Shown piece after piece: positions 1 to 5,377 of a stretch of DNA of 6,062 nt. The number at the start of each line of letters is the position of its first letter. The first letter of the stretch is position 1. A program made the translations under genes and the position numbers. Source of the stretch: UBA9337 sp038331135 (GTDB lineage: Bacteria; Patescibacteriota; Minisyncoccia; Moranbacterales; UBA9337); assembly GCA_038331135.1 (NCBI GenBank), contig JBBQOS010000050.1, positions 1 to 6,062 on the forward strand, given 5' to 3'. Below the pieces are notes generated by a model. That model was not told the DNA's origin. It ran no database searches and was given only the letters and a program-made list of their open reading frames with translations.

Positions 1-318
1 GCTTGGCGAAAAATTAAAGTTCGGCCCCAATCCGTCTCAACTAATGTAGCCGACGACCTGTTTAATTATATCCCTAGTGGTCAAGACATTTTGGGAGAGC
101 TCGAAAAGAAACATACAGCCAAAGAACTACAAGCGTCATTAAATAAACTGGATAAAAAATATAAAGAAGTTTTAGTGTTAAAATTTTTAGAAGATAAAGA
201 TTACAAAGAAATTTCCGATATTTTAAAAAAGCCGATGGGCACAGTGGCGACTTTGATAAGTAGGGCTAAAGAAAAATTAAAAACAGAGATTACCCAAAAT
301 CAAAAAAGATTTAATTAA
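1..318 (+). CDS. ECF-type RNA polymerase sigma factor, 3' part only
   Basis: The reading frame is open from base 1 and ends at TAA 316-318, so the gene starts left of the window; a TTG at 91 is only an internal codon. The visible 105 residues hold a linker beginning AWRKIKVRPQS, probably the end of sigma region 2, and then sigma region 4. The region 4 helix-turn-helix covers about 199-282 (DYKEISDILKKPMGTVATLI followed by SRAKEKLK) and matches the Sigma70_r4_2 pattern that contacts the -35 promoter element. No region 3 is visible between the two, as in extracytoplasmic-function sigma factors. Thirteen bases downstream lies a membrane protein in the arrangement usual for a sigma/anti-sigma pair. 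The family is clear from the sequence; the ECF class and stress role are inference because region 2 is missing here. Confidence 0.9.
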   Translation, partial: AWRKIKVRPQSVSTNVADDLFNYIPSGQDILGELEKKHTAKELQASLNKLDKKYKEVLVLKFLEDKDYKEISDILKKPMGTVATLISRAKEKLKTEITQNQKRFN

Positions 319-331
319 TTAGATAAAATTT

Positions 332-1126
332 ATGAACGACAAGGCTAGTAACATATTGAAAAACATAGCAGAAAAAAAGATTCGGCCAAAATCAAGATGG
401 GTATTTTTAGCTCAGGATTATTTAATTTGGATATTTTTTGGGCTAACTTCATTATTTGGAGCCTTGGCAATTAGTGTAATAATTTTTGTTATCAATGACA
501 ACGATTGGGATATTTATAAATATTTGAGTAAGAGTTTTTGGGCTTATTTTTTAATTTTGATACCTTATTTTTGGATAATCATTTTGGGATTGTTTTCTTT
601 TCTGGCGTATTTTAATTACAAGCATACGCGCAAAGGATATCTTTTAAATCCCTATGTTATGATTTTGGGAAGTATTTTTGCAAGTCTTATTATGGGCTGG
701 GCTTTATTTGCCGTCGGTGCTAGTGAAAAAATAGATAAGGCCTTTGCTCAAAAAATTCCTTACTATAAAAATACTGAAATGCATAAACTGGCCTTTTGGT
801 CTAACCCAGATAAAGGTTTGATGGCTGGAAGAATTATCGAGATAAAGGATCGAGATAATTTTTCCATATCTGATTTAAATAGTCGAGAATGGCAAGTGAA
901 TGGTAAAAATATTATCTGGGAAAATGGTGTCCAAATGAAAGCGGGCGAAAAAATAAAGATTATCGGTAAAATGAATGAAAAAAATAATGCTTTTTTAGCT
1001 CAAGAAGTTAGACCTTGGGGATGTGGTCATAAATTTTATAATAAAGCTGTCAAAAATAATACTTGCGATAAAGGTATGGATAGTAAAACAGGAAAAAATG
1101 AACCAAGCACATGTTTGGTAAAATAA
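332..1126 (+). CDS. Three-helix membrane protein, putative anti-sigma factor
   Basis: This 264-residue protein has a short basic N-terminus (about 1-29, with KKIRPKSRW), hydrophobic helices near 30-54, 69-94 and 108-130, and a soluble C-terminal domain from about 131. The basic KHTRK loop after helix 2 argues for an N-in topology, placing the C-terminal domain outside the membrane. That domain has alternating beta-like segments (AGRIIEIKDRDNFSI, then GEKIKIIGKMNEKNNAFLAQEV) resembling a small OB-like barrel, then RPWGCGH and three cysteines (231, 245, 261). It follows the sigma factor gene by 13 bases and ends just before a terminator, so the two are probably co-transcribed. I infer that the N-terminal segment binds the sigma factor and the outer domain senses an envelope signal. 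No classical anti-sigma domain (zinc-finger ZAS or RskA) is visible. No Shine-Dalgarno precedes the ATG. Confidence 0.88.
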   Translation: MNDKASNILKNIAEKKIRPKSRWVFLAQDYLIWIFFGLTSLFGALAISVIIFVINDNDWDIYKYLSKSFWAYFLILIPYFWIIILGLFSFLAYFNYKHTRKGYLLNPYVMILGSIFASLIMGWALFAVGASEKIDKAFAQKIPYYKNTEMHKLAFWSNPDKGLMAGRIIEIKDRDNFSISDLNSREWQVNGKNIIWENGVQMKAGEKIKIIGKMNEKNNAFLAQEVRPWGCGHKFYNKAVKNNTCDKGMDSKTGKNEPSTCLVK

Positions 1127-1146
1127 TTTGATGAATTTATATTTCT

Positions 1147-1177
1147 AAAGACGAGGCAGTGCCTCGTCTTTGCTTTT
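1147..1177 (+). terminator. Strong intrinsic terminator after the sigma/anti-sigma pair
   Basis: A perfect 11-base stem (AAAGACGAGGC at 1147-1157 with GCCTCGTCTTT at 1161-1171) closes a three-base AGT loop and is followed by GCTTTT. It lies 20 bases after the stop codon of the membrane protein. The stem begins with AAA and ends with TTT, so it could also stop transcription from the other direction. It separates the sigma/anti-sigma pair from the secreted protein gene. Confidence 0.85.
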
Positions 1178-1213
1178 GCGTGAAAGAAATAACTTAGAGT
1201 TGCGTAGTATTTA

Positions 1214-1232
1214 TTGGAACTGGCCATTCCAA
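1214..1232. promoter_or_regulatory. Inverted repeat with GGAAC motif upstream of the secreted protein
   Basis: TTGGAA (1214-1219) and TTCCAA (1227-1232) are perfect 6-base inverted arms around a 7-base spacer that contains the palindrome TGGCCA. It stands 40 bases before the start codon at 1272. It could be an operator. Alternatively GGAAC (1216-1220) could serve as an ECF-type -35 element, since many ECF sigma factors recognise GGAAC or GAAC. No clear ECF -10 is visible, so either role is unproven. Confidence 0.4.
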
Positions 1233-1256
1233 GCATAATAAATTTAAGCATAATAA
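1231..1256. repeat. Direct repeat AAGCATAATAA, two copies
   Basis: The 11-base word AAGCATAATAA occurs at 1231-1241 and again at 1246-1256, a 15-base period, between the inverted repeat and the start codon of the secreted protein gene. Each copy contains CATAAT, a five-of-six match to a -10 hexamer. It may be duplicated promoter material or a binding site, or a slippage product in AT-rich DNA. Confidence 0.6.
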
Positions 1257-1271
1257 TTAATACAACAAAAT

Positions 1272-1655
1272 ATGCAAAAAACCAAAAAAACAATTTTAAC
1301 CGGATTAGCTGTAGCCATAGTGTTATCGGCTGGAGTCATATCTTCAGTTAGTGCTTATAGAGGAGATTATAATCAAAAAGGACCAAATTATTCTCCAGAG
1401 AGGCACGTATTGATGCAAAAAGCTTTTGAAACTAATGATTATAATTTATGGAAATCTCAAATGGGGGACAGAGGTGCGACTAGATTCATTAATGAAAATA
1501 ATTTCGCTAAATTTTCCGAGGCTCATCGTTTGGCCAGTGAAGGTAAGTATGCTGAGGCTGGAGAAATAAGAAAAGAGATGAAATTAGGAAATGGACAGAA
1601 CGGGAATTGTGGTTATAAAAACGGAGAAGGAAGAGGTATGCAATATAATAGATAA
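1272..1655 (+). CDS. Small secreted protein of unknown function
   Basis: This 127-residue protein opens with a clear Sec signal peptide: basic MQKTKK, a hydrophobic core (8-24) and a VSA signal peptidase I site, predicted cleavage after Ala28. The mature part of about 99 residues is charged. It contains a helical segment, ERHVLMQKAFETNDYNLWKS, then a second, NFAKFSEAHRLASEGKYAEA (residues about 77-96), and ends in a glycine/asparagine-rich tail. This helical pattern loosely recalls small exported stress proteins of the Spy/CpxP kind, but I see no LTxxQ motif and do not assign it there. It lacks cysteines apart from one near residue 114 and has no membrane anchor after cleavage. It sits behind the sigma/anti-sigma terminator and may be a target of that sigma factor, which is inference. 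No Shine-Dalgarno is present. Confidence 0.88.
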   Translation: MQKTKKTILTGLAVAIVLSAGVISSVSAYRGDYNQKGPNYSPERHVLMQKAFETNDYNLWKSQMGDRGATRFINENNFAKFSEAHRLASEGKYAEAGEIRKEMKLGNGQNGNCGYKNGEGRGMQYNR

Positions 1656-1704
1656 AATTAAATACCTTATAATGAAAGGAAGATTATAAGATAAAAATAT
1701 AAAG

Positions 1705-1756
1705 AAGAGCCTTGTTTGTCGGTGTAAGCTGATAAATTGAGGCCTTTTTTGTTTTT
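1705..1756 (+). terminator. Probable intrinsic terminator, imperfect stem
   Basis: GCCT (1709-1712) pairs with AGGC (1740-1743), and the stem extends outward through one mismatch to AAG/CTT. A long T-rich tail follows at 1745-1756 (TTTTTT G TTTTT). The large loop can fold its own small hairpin (TCGG 1719-1722 with CTGA 1729-1732). It lies about 50 bases after the secreted protein stop and before the next promoter. The T tract is the strongest part of the evidence. Confidence 0.55.
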
Positions 1757-1763
1757 GTACTAC

Positions 1764-1791
1764 TTTCTTAGTTTTTAAAAAATGCTATAAT
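1764..1791 (+). promoter_or_regulatory. Extended -10 promoter of the epimerase gene
   Basis: TGCTATAAT at 1783-1791 is a perfect extended -10 element (TGn plus TATAAT). A poor -35 candidate, TTTCTT at 1764-1769, lies 16 bases upstream, as is common when the -10 is extended. Transcription would start near 1798, giving a leader of about 35 bases before the ATG at 1833. This makes the epimerase a separate transcription unit driven by the housekeeping sigma factor. Confidence 0.7.
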
Positions 1792-1832
1792 TAATAAGTA
1801 ATAATGACGTAATCTATAAATTAAAGAAAAAT

Positions 1833-2786
1833 ATGAAAATATTAATTACGGGGGGTGCGGGTTTTATCGGATCTAACTTAGCTAAAAAATTAATTGATAG
1901 AGGTGATAAGGTCGTGATGATTGATAATTTTAATGATTATTATGATGTGCAACTTAAAAAAGATAGAATTAAAAAATATCTAAAAGGATATGATTTTAAA
2001 TTATACAAAGGAGATATTAGAGATATAAAATTACTAGATAAAATTTTTAAAACGGAAAAATTAGACAAGGTGATGCATTTAGCAGCTCTGGCTGGAGTGA
2101 GAAATTCTTTACTTGATCCGATTGAATATGAAGATGTAAATGTGAGGGGAACTATGAATTTATTGGAGATGGCCAAGAAATATAAGATTAAAAATTTTGT
2201 GTACGCCTCGTCCTCTTCGGTTTATGGAAATAATACCAAGCAACCATTTTCCGAAAGTGATAGCGTAGACACTCCGATTTCTCCGTATGCTGCGACTAAA
2301 AAAGCGACTGAGCTTTTGGCTCACGTGTATAGCCATATTTACGGATTAAATACTACTGGACTTAGATTTTTTACAGTTTATGGTCCTTGGGGAAGACCTG
2401 ATATGGCTTTGTTTCTTTTTGCCGATGGAATTACCAAAGGTCAGCCGATTAAAGTTTTTAATCGTGGAAAGATGAGTCGTAATTTTACTTATGTAGATGA
2501 TATCGTCAGTGGAACAATGACAGTGATTGATGCTAATTTAAAATGTGAAATAATGAATATCGGTGGAGATAGAGAAGAAACTCTCGTGCGTTACATCGAA
2601 GTTCTCGAGAATAATCTCGGTAAAAAAGCTAAGAAAAAAATGATGCCTATGCAACCAGGAGACGTGCCGTCCACAGTAGCAGATATCCGCAAGCTCAAGA
2701 AATTGGGCTGGAAACCAACTACTAGAATTGAAGAAGGAATTAAGAATTTTGTAACTTGGTATAAAGAGTATTACAAAATCAAATAA
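1833..2786 (+). CDS. NAD-dependent UDP-glucuronate 4-epimerase-like protein
   Basis: This is a 317-residue extended short-chain dehydrogenase/reductase. The N-terminal Rossmann fold has GGAGFIG (7-13) for NAD binding and an acidic IDN (30-32) that favours NAD over NADP. LAALAGVR (83-90), the serine run SSSS (126-129) and the catalytic pair Y152/K156 (YAATK) follow in the usual order. NDYYDVQLKKDRI (34-46) and the stretch TGLRFFTVYGPWGRPDMALF (175-194) are very close to UDP-glucuronate 4-epimerases, which interconvert UDP-glucuronate and UDP-galacturonate for surface polysaccharides. The neighbouring UDP-glucose 4-epimerase or dTDP-glucose dehydratase activities cannot be excluded. It is cytoplasmic and slightly shorter than the roughly 330-residue family norm, apparently through trimming rather than loss of a domain. 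It has its own promoter and no sugar-pathway gene beside it. Confidence 0.93.
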   Translation: MKILITGGAGFIGSNLAKKLIDRGDKVVMIDNFNDYYDVQLKKDRIKKYLKGYDFKLYKGDIRDIKLLDKIFKTEKLDKVMHLAALAGVRNSLLDPIEYEDVNVRGTMNLLEMAKKYKIKNFVYASSSSVYGNNTKQPFSESDSVDTPISPYAATKKATELLAHVYSHIYGLNTTGLRFFTVYGPWGRPDMALFLFADGITKGQPIKVFNRGKMSRNFTYVDDIVSGTMTVIDANLKCEIMNIGGDREETLVRYIEVLENNLGKKAKKKMMPMQPGDVPSTVADIRKLKKLGWKPTTRIEEGIKNFVTWYKEYYKIK

Positions 2787-2796
2787 ATTTATTTTC

Positions 2797-2861
2797 TTGC
2801 AATAAACTGAAAAAATGCTTAAATAAGTAGGGGATGAAATAGGGATAGTTTTTTGTAGAAT
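2797..2861 (+). promoter_or_regulatory. Candidate promoter elements before the cysteine-rich gene
   Basis: Two weak possibilities are visible. TTGCAA (2797-2802) is followed 16 bases later by TTAAAT (2819-2824). Alternatively TAGAAT (2856-2861) is a five-of-six -10 hexamer without a convincing -35. A promoter somewhere here is expected because the downstream gene has its own terminator and ribosome binding site, but I cannot decide between them. Confidence 0.35.
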
Positions 2862-2874
2862 AAAAACAAATCAA

Positions 2875-2882
2875 AAGGGGGG
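2875..2882 (+). promoter_or_regulatory. Strong G-rich Shine-Dalgarno that fixes the start at 2886
   Basis: AAGGGGGG ends three bases before ATG 2886 and pairs with the 16S anti-Shine-Dalgarno sequence, allowing one G-U pair. It is the only strong ribosome binding site in the window. The other visible starts are preceded by A/T-rich sequence, so this gene is probably translated differently from its neighbours. Confidence 0.75.
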
Positions 2883-2885
2883 CTT

Positions 2886-3206
2886 ATGCCGATAACTATG
2901 GTTGAATTTTTCAAAGGTCTAGAACTGAATGGTAACTACCTTCGCATAGCAAAAATTTATGGAGATGAGAATGAGCTTATCGATAAATTGAATGAGCTAC
3001 TTGAAGAAAAAAGGAAACAACTGCAACTAGCACAAACATTGTCCGATGATTGTAAAAAATGCTCTAAGGTGTTTTGCGTAGAAATGCGCAGAGATGGCAC
3101 ATTTGTATTTGTTGATGCATGTTGTGCTATGAGAGACGTCCTAACTATTGAAGATGTGAGAGGATGCCTTTGTCATGAGTTTGATCACTTTGTTGAGTCG
3201 GCTTGA
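2886..3206 (+). CDS. Cysteine-rich orphan protein ending in an HExxH motif
   Basis: I do not recognise a family for this 106-residue protein. The N-terminal half is helical and charged (about 27-52, with LNELLEEKRKQLQLAQ as an amphipathic helix). The second half has seven cysteines, at 56, 59, 64, 79, 80, 94 and 96; C56-x-x-C59 and C94-x-C96 could hold a metal. Residues 97-101 read HEFDH, a formal match to the HExxH zinc-peptidase motif, but it lies five residues from the C-terminus, leaving no room for a downstream third ligand, so catalysis is doubtful. There is no signal peptide or membrane helix. G+C is about 38% by hand count (121 of 321). With a strong ribosome site before it and a strong terminator after, it forms a one-gene cassette. 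It is probably a real gene, possibly regulatory or metal-binding. Confidence 0.8.
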   Translation: MPITMVEFFKGLELNGNYLRIAKIYGDENELIDKLNELLEEKRKQLQLAQTLSDDCKKCSKVFCVEMRRDGTFVFVDACCAMRDVLTIEDVRGCLCHEFDHFVESA

Positions 3207-3224
3207 TTTTTGTTTTTCAAAAAT

Positions 3225-3263
3225 AAAGGCTCTGATGTTAAATAAATGCATCAGAGCCTTTTT
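3225..3263 (+). terminator. Strong intrinsic terminator after the cysteine-rich gene
   Basis: GGCTCTGATG (3228-3237) pairs perfectly with CATCAGAGCC (3249-3258). Flanking AAA and TTT extend the stem to 13 base pairs around an 11-base AT-rich loop, and a run of five T follows (3259-3263). It begins 19 bases after the stop codon and ends the cassette. Confidence 0.9.
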
Positions 3264-3292
3264 AAATTGATTAAAATGAGGTAAGATTAAGA

Positions 3293-3298
3293 TATAAC
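3293..3298 (+). promoter_or_regulatory. Candidate -10 element for the nucleotide-metabolism operon
   Basis: TATAAC matches the -10 consensus at five of six positions and lies 16 bases before ATG 3315, just downstream of a strong terminator, so a promoter is required here. No good -35 is present: TTGATT at 3267-3272 would give a 20-base spacer. If used, the leader would be only about ten bases, close to leaderless. Confidence 0.4.
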
Positions 3299-3314
3299 AG
3301 TTAAATTTAAGTTT

Positions 3315-3536
3315 ATGAAAAAATCAAAAACAAGGGATATCGAAAAAGTTTATAGTAAAAAAGAATTTATTCAAAAGTTGCGTCGCTTGGCTGATGCTTT
3401 GGAAAAAGATAAAAAATTTAATATCCAAATTGCTGGAGAAAGAATTTATATCCCCAAAGATGCAATTATTAACATCGAGCATGAAAAAGGAAAAACTGCG
3501 GAAGAGATAGAATTTCAGATTAAATGGAAGAAATAA
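3315..3536 (+). CDS. Amphi-Trp domain-containing protein
   Basis: This 73-residue cytoplasmic protein matches the layout of the amphi-Trp domain family. A short helix carries YSKKEFIQKLRRLADALEKD (13-32). Beta-like strands with alternating hydrophobic residues follow (FNIQIAGERIYIP, then DAIINIEHEK), and the C-terminal strand EIEFQIKW ends at Trp71, the conserved tryptophan that names the family. The molecular role of the domain is not established to my knowledge, so no function is given. It is the first gene of the probable operon, 18 bases before the HAM1-like gene. No Shine-Dalgarno precedes the ATG. Length is normal for the stand-alone form. I am confident of the family and ignorant of the job. 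Confidence 0.85.
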   Translation: MKKSKTRDIEKVYSKKEFIQKLRRLADALEKDKKFNIQIAGERIYIPKDAIINIEHEKGKTAEEIEFQIKWKK

Positions 3537-3554
3537 TTTTTAGTCATTAAAAAT

Positions 3555-4103
3555 ATGAAAAAAATAGTTTTTGTGACGGGCAATCAAAATAAGGCGGATT
3601 ATTTGGCCAAGTTCTTAAATCATCCGATGGACCACCAAAAAATTGATTTGGACGAAATTCAATCTTTAGACCTTAGAGAAATCATCGATCATAAAGTCCG
3701 GCAAGCTTACGCAAAGATAAAAAAGCCGGTGATTGTTGAGGATGTTTCTTTGGAATTCGTGGCACTAGGTGGCTTACCTGGTCCGTTTATTCGATTTTTC
3801 GTAGATAATGTGAAATTCCAAGATATTTGTTCAATGATTAATGGCAAAGATAGAACGGCCGTAGCCAAATGCGCCATAGGGTATTTTGATGGGAAAATAT
3901 TAAAAATCTTTGAAAAAAGTTTAAAAGGAAAAATTGCCAAAAGGCCAGCCGGAAAAAACGGTTTTGGCTGGGATAGGATTTTTATTCCCCAAGGTTACGA
4001 CGTAACTCGCGCCTCGCTAAATGAAATTGATGATAAAAAAACATTTTTAAAAATAAAGCCATTTGCAGAATTGAAGAAATTCTTAAAAGATAATAACTTA
4101 TAA
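3555..4103 (+). CDS. HAM1/RdgB-family non-canonical NTP pyrophosphatase
   Basis: This 182-residue protein belongs to the HAM1/RdgB (ITPase) family, which hydrolyses dITP, ITP and XTP to the monophosphate and pyrophosphate and keeps deaminated purines out of DNA and RNA. It shows the nucleotide-binding TGNQNK (8-13), the acidic EDVSLEF with E62/D63 (metal and general base region), LGGLPGPFIRFF (71-82) and GFGWDRIFIP (136-145). The usual C-terminal SHR signature that contacts the base is absent: where the family has NAxSHR, this one reads DKKTFLKIKPFAELKKFL. It is close to the family's usual 185-200 residues, so this is a divergence rather than a truncation. It lies 18 bases after the amphi-Trp gene and 7 before the CYTH gene. 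The family is clear; the exact substrate preference is uncertain because of the missing motif. Confidence 0.9.
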   Translation: MKKIVFVTGNQNKADYLAKFLNHPMDHQKIDLDEIQSLDLREIIDHKVRQAYAKIKKPVIVEDVSLEFVALGGLPGPFIRFFVDNVKFQDICSMINGKDRTAVAKCAIGYFDGKILKIFEKSLKGKIAKRPAGKNGFGWDRIFIPQGYDVTRASLNEIDDKKTFLKIKPFAELKKFLKDNNL

Positions 4104-4110
4104 AATACTT

Positions 4111-4632
4111 ATGGAAATAGAATTAGAAAGAAGATTTCTAGCCAAATACTTTCCCGAAGATTTGAATAAATGCAAATATAAAGATATTTTGGATATTTAT
4201 ATCCCAGAGAGATCTCCACACCCAAACCTTAGAATTCGTAAACGCGGAGAAGCATTTGAAATTACCAAAAAAGAGATAATAAATGGCAATGATTCATCGG
4301 AGCAAAGAGAGCACACGATTTCTTTGACTAAGGATGAATTTGATGAACTAGCAAAAATTCAAGGAAAAAGATTACATAAGAATAGATTTTATTATCCATA
4401 CGAAAATGGGGTAGCAGAAATAGATGTATATTTAGATGATTTGGCAGGTTTGATTGTGGTAGATTTTGAATTCTCTTCCAGGGAAGAAATGGAAAAATTT
4501 AAAATGCCCAATTTTTGCCTGGTGGAAGTGACTCAAGACAGATTAATCGCTGGTGGAATGCTAGCAGGAAAAAGATATGATAGTATTAAAAATAATTTAG
4601 AAAAATATAATTATAAAAAATTATGGAAATAG
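4111..4632 (+). CDS. CYTH (triphosphate tunnel) domain protein
   Basis: This 173-residue single-domain protein belongs to the CYTH superfamily, which includes class IV adenylyl cyclases, thiamine triphosphatases and inorganic triphosphatases; these bind triphosphates in a barrel lined with charged residues. The N-terminal signature ExExK appears as E4-L-E6-R-R8, with arginine for the lysine. Further expected charged strands are LRIRKRG (40-46), TKKE (52-55), E67, HKNRFYY (89-95), AEIDVY (102-107) and VDFEF (117-121). EVTQDRLIAGGMLAG (about 138-152) matches the conserved C-terminal VTxD segment. It starts 7 bases after the HAM1-like gene and overlaps the next gene by 10 bases, so translation is probably coupled. 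A phosphohydrolase role on NTP or polyphosphate fits the neighbours, and cyclase activity is possible; sequence alone does not choose. Confidence 0.88.
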   Translation: MEIELERRFLAKYFPEDLNKCKYKDILDIYIPERSPHPNLRIRKRGEAFEITKKEIINGNDSSEQREHTISLTKDEFDELAKIQGKRLHKNRFYYPYENGVAEIDVYLDDLAGLIVVDFEFSSREEMEKFKMPNFCLVEVTQDRLIAGGMLAGKRYDSIKNNLEKYNYKKLWK

Positions 4633-5348
4633 AACAATTTCCACAAAATCAAGATAATATAATTCACCATAAAAATAACATTGAGGATTTTAAACAATTG
4701 GTTAATGAAAGATGCCGAGGATGTGCCTGCAGTGTGATAAAAGAAGATAAGTTCGTGCATGATTTACTCTTTGATTTAAAAAATCATGATGAAAAAACTT
4801 TTTTGCATTCTCTAGAGGTGGGGAATATGGCCGCTTTTTTAATCAATAGACTGGACGAGAAATTAACTGAAAAAGAAAAAAGAATTTTAATGAGTTCAGC
4901 TTTGCTTCATGATTACGGTAAAACCAGCATTGACCCCAAAATTCTAAACAAAAAAGAAAACCTTACCCCAGAAGAATTATTAGAAATAGAAAAACATCCC
5001 ACTGTGAGTTTTCATGTTTTAAAAGAATGGGATATAGACGTGGCTAAGGTAGCTGTGGCACATCATGAACATCAAGATCATACTTATCCGCGTAAAGAAT
5101 TTGTATCTGATATCATGGAAAAAAGAGTTCCTAGCAAAGAGCTAGATAGATTGTCTAGAATTTTAGCAATAATCGATTCTTTCCAAGCTATGCTAGATAT
5201 AACTCGCCCAAGCAATATGCGAAATCCAAAGACGATTGATGAGACGGTAGCAGAATTAAATAAAAAATTTGTCTTAAATAGAGATAAGGAAATTATTTTT
5301 TTGTTGGAAGATTATTATTATAACAAAATTAATGGTAACAAAAATTAG
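4623..5348 (+). CDS. HD-GYP-like metal-dependent phosphohydrolase
   Basis: This 241-residue protein has an HD domain covering about 55-200. The metal ligands appear in order: H62 (HSLEVGN), H96-D97 in HDYGK (96-100), H125 (EKHP), H147-H148-E149 and D185 (ILAIIDSFQAML). The layout DPKILNKKENLTPEELLEIE and the R195-P196 after the last helix are typical of the HD-GYP subfamily, which degrades cyclic di-GMP. The GYP signature itself is altered: HHEHQDHTYP stands where HHExxDGxGYP is usual. It has no membrane or receiver domain; the N-terminal 50 residues carry CRGCAC (31-36). The start overlaps the CYTH stop by 10 bases (ATG 4623, TAG 4630-4632). It is probably an active cytoplasmic phosphodiesterase or nucleotide phosphohydrolase, with substrate unknown. 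Confidence 0.9.
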   Translation: MEIEQFPQNQDNIIHHKNNIEDFKQLVNERCRGCACSVIKEDKFVHDLLFDLKNHDEKTFLHSLEVGNMAAFLINRLDEKLTEKEKRILMSSALLHDYGKTSIDPKILNKKENLTPEELLEIEKHPTVSFHVLKEWDIDVAKVAVAHHEHQDHTYPRKEFVSDIMEKRVPSKELDRLSRILAIIDSFQAMLDITRPSNMRNPKTIDETVAELNKKFVLNRDKEIIFLLEDYYYNKINGNKN

Positions 5349-5377
5349 CGGCCAGATAAGAGTAGCTAAAGCTCAAA

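Noticed and set aside
91..318. Sigma fragment treated as a complete 75-residue gene starting at TTG 91
   Set aside because: The same frame is open to base 1 and reads as plausible sigma linker sequence, so the true start lies outside the window.
1036..1293. Minus-strand open frame of 85 codons
   Set aside because: It crosses the membrane protein 3' end, the strong terminator and the secreted protein start, all well supported on the plus strand. Its hydrophobicity comes from AT-rich antisense codons.
1940..2176. Minus-strand open frame inside the epimerase
   Set aside because: It is a shadow of the epimerase, whose conserved motifs run through the same bases.
2886..3206. Calling the cysteine-rich gene a metallopeptidase from HExxH
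   Set aside because: Only five residues follow the motif, so the usual third ligand and active-site helix cannot be present; a chance or structural motif is more likely.
3707..3940. Minus-strand open frame inside the HAM1-like gene
   Set aside because: It is a shadow of a gene with clear family motifs over the same interval.
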